Positions 5,451 to 5,558 of a stretch of 5,558 nt of DNA are shown piece after piece. Below the pieces are notes generated by a model. The model did not search any database, was not told the DNA's origin, and worked only from the letters and a program-made list of their open reading frames with translations. Position 1 is the first letter of the stretch, and each line of letters starts with the position of its first letter. A program made the position numbers and the translations under genes. The stretch comes from Anaerolineae bacterium (lineage in GTDB: Bacteria > Chloroflexota > Anaerolineae > 4572-78 > J111): assembly GCA_020433785.1 (NCBI GenBank), contig JAGRCC010001090.1:3895-9452 (forward strand), written 5' to 3'.

Positions 5451-5558
5451 TTGCTATTCGGACAAGACATTCGAGTGGCCAAACTTCCGGCCAACCAACC
5501 GAAAGTGCAACCCCATGCTTGGGGTGATCGCCTGAAGTTGATGTTGATGCTTGGCCCG
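5451..5558 (+). CDS. Probable YnjC-like ABC permease, N-terminal fragment (3'-truncated)
   Basis: An open frame of 36 codons starts at TTG 5451 and runs to the window edge without a stop. It has a strong ribosome binding site. The encoded peptide begins MLFGQDIRVAK, continues with a polar cytoplasmic-looking stretch, and ends LKLMLMLGP, which looks like the start of a first membrane helix. In YnjBCD operons the binding protein gene is followed by a permease (YnjC) and an ATPase (YnjD). Position, strand and the 141-bp gap all fit a permease here. Identification rests mainly on context, since too little protein is visible for a motif match. Confidence 0.55.
   Translation, partial: MLFGQDIRVAKLPANQPKVQPHAWGDRLKLMLMLGP

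Overview
The window carries a complete cobalt (vitamin B12 precursor metal) uptake operon under a cobalamin riboswitch. It is preceded by the tail of a 2-oxo-acid dehydrogenase gene and followed by the start of a second, unrelated ABC importer operon of the YnjB/YnjC type. Moderately high GC, TTG starts, a lipoprotein with a long Ala/Pro-rich linker, and small hairpin-rich intergenic repeats suggest a free-living bacterium. Chloroflexota (Anaerolineae-like) is my best guess, by general resemblance only; nothing in the window proves it.

Layout. Bases 1-302 are the C-terminal end of an E1-beta type 2-oxo-acid dehydrogenase subunit. Bases 303-716 hold no gene. They contain a good sigma70-like promoter (TTGCTT, 17 bp, TATAAT), a cobalamin riboswitch aptamer (about 388-580) and a strong intrinsic terminator (649-678), all reading into cbiM. 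The genes then follow in the order cbiM (717-1478), cbiN (1478-1813), cbiQ (TTG start, 1939-2715) and cbiO (2715-3458). cbiM/cbiN and cbiQ/cbiO are joined by TAATG stop-start overlaps. The only break in the operon is the cbiN-cbiQ gap, which is largely filled by a 59-bp hairpin element. Bases 3459-3974 are a gene-free stretch of about 500 bp with several small repeat/hairpin units. Among them is a second copy of the 59-60 bp element in opposite orientation, just ahead of the next gene. Bases 3975-5309 encode a YnjB-like lipoprotein substrate-binding protein. A degenerate 8-bp tandem repeat follows, and then the first 36 codons of a probable YnjC-like permease (TTG start, 5451) run off the end.

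How the genes work together. CbiM (substrate-specific component), CbiN (small accessory membrane protein), CbiQ (transmembrane coupling protein) and CbiO (ATPase) form an ECF-type Co2+ importer. The riboswitch should shut the operon off when cobalamin is plentiful. The second importer (YnjB, then probably YnjC and YnjD outside the window) has no established substrate. Its position next to cobalt uptake is suggestive at most.

The least expected signal is a family of compact multi-hairpin elements. Two inverted copies of a 60-bp unit each end 26-29 bp upstream of a start codon. The copy at 3887-3946 folds on paper into a nearly gap-free four-way cloverleaf. A different 49-bp element (3777-3825) follows the same design of a terminal inverted repeat enclosing hairpins.
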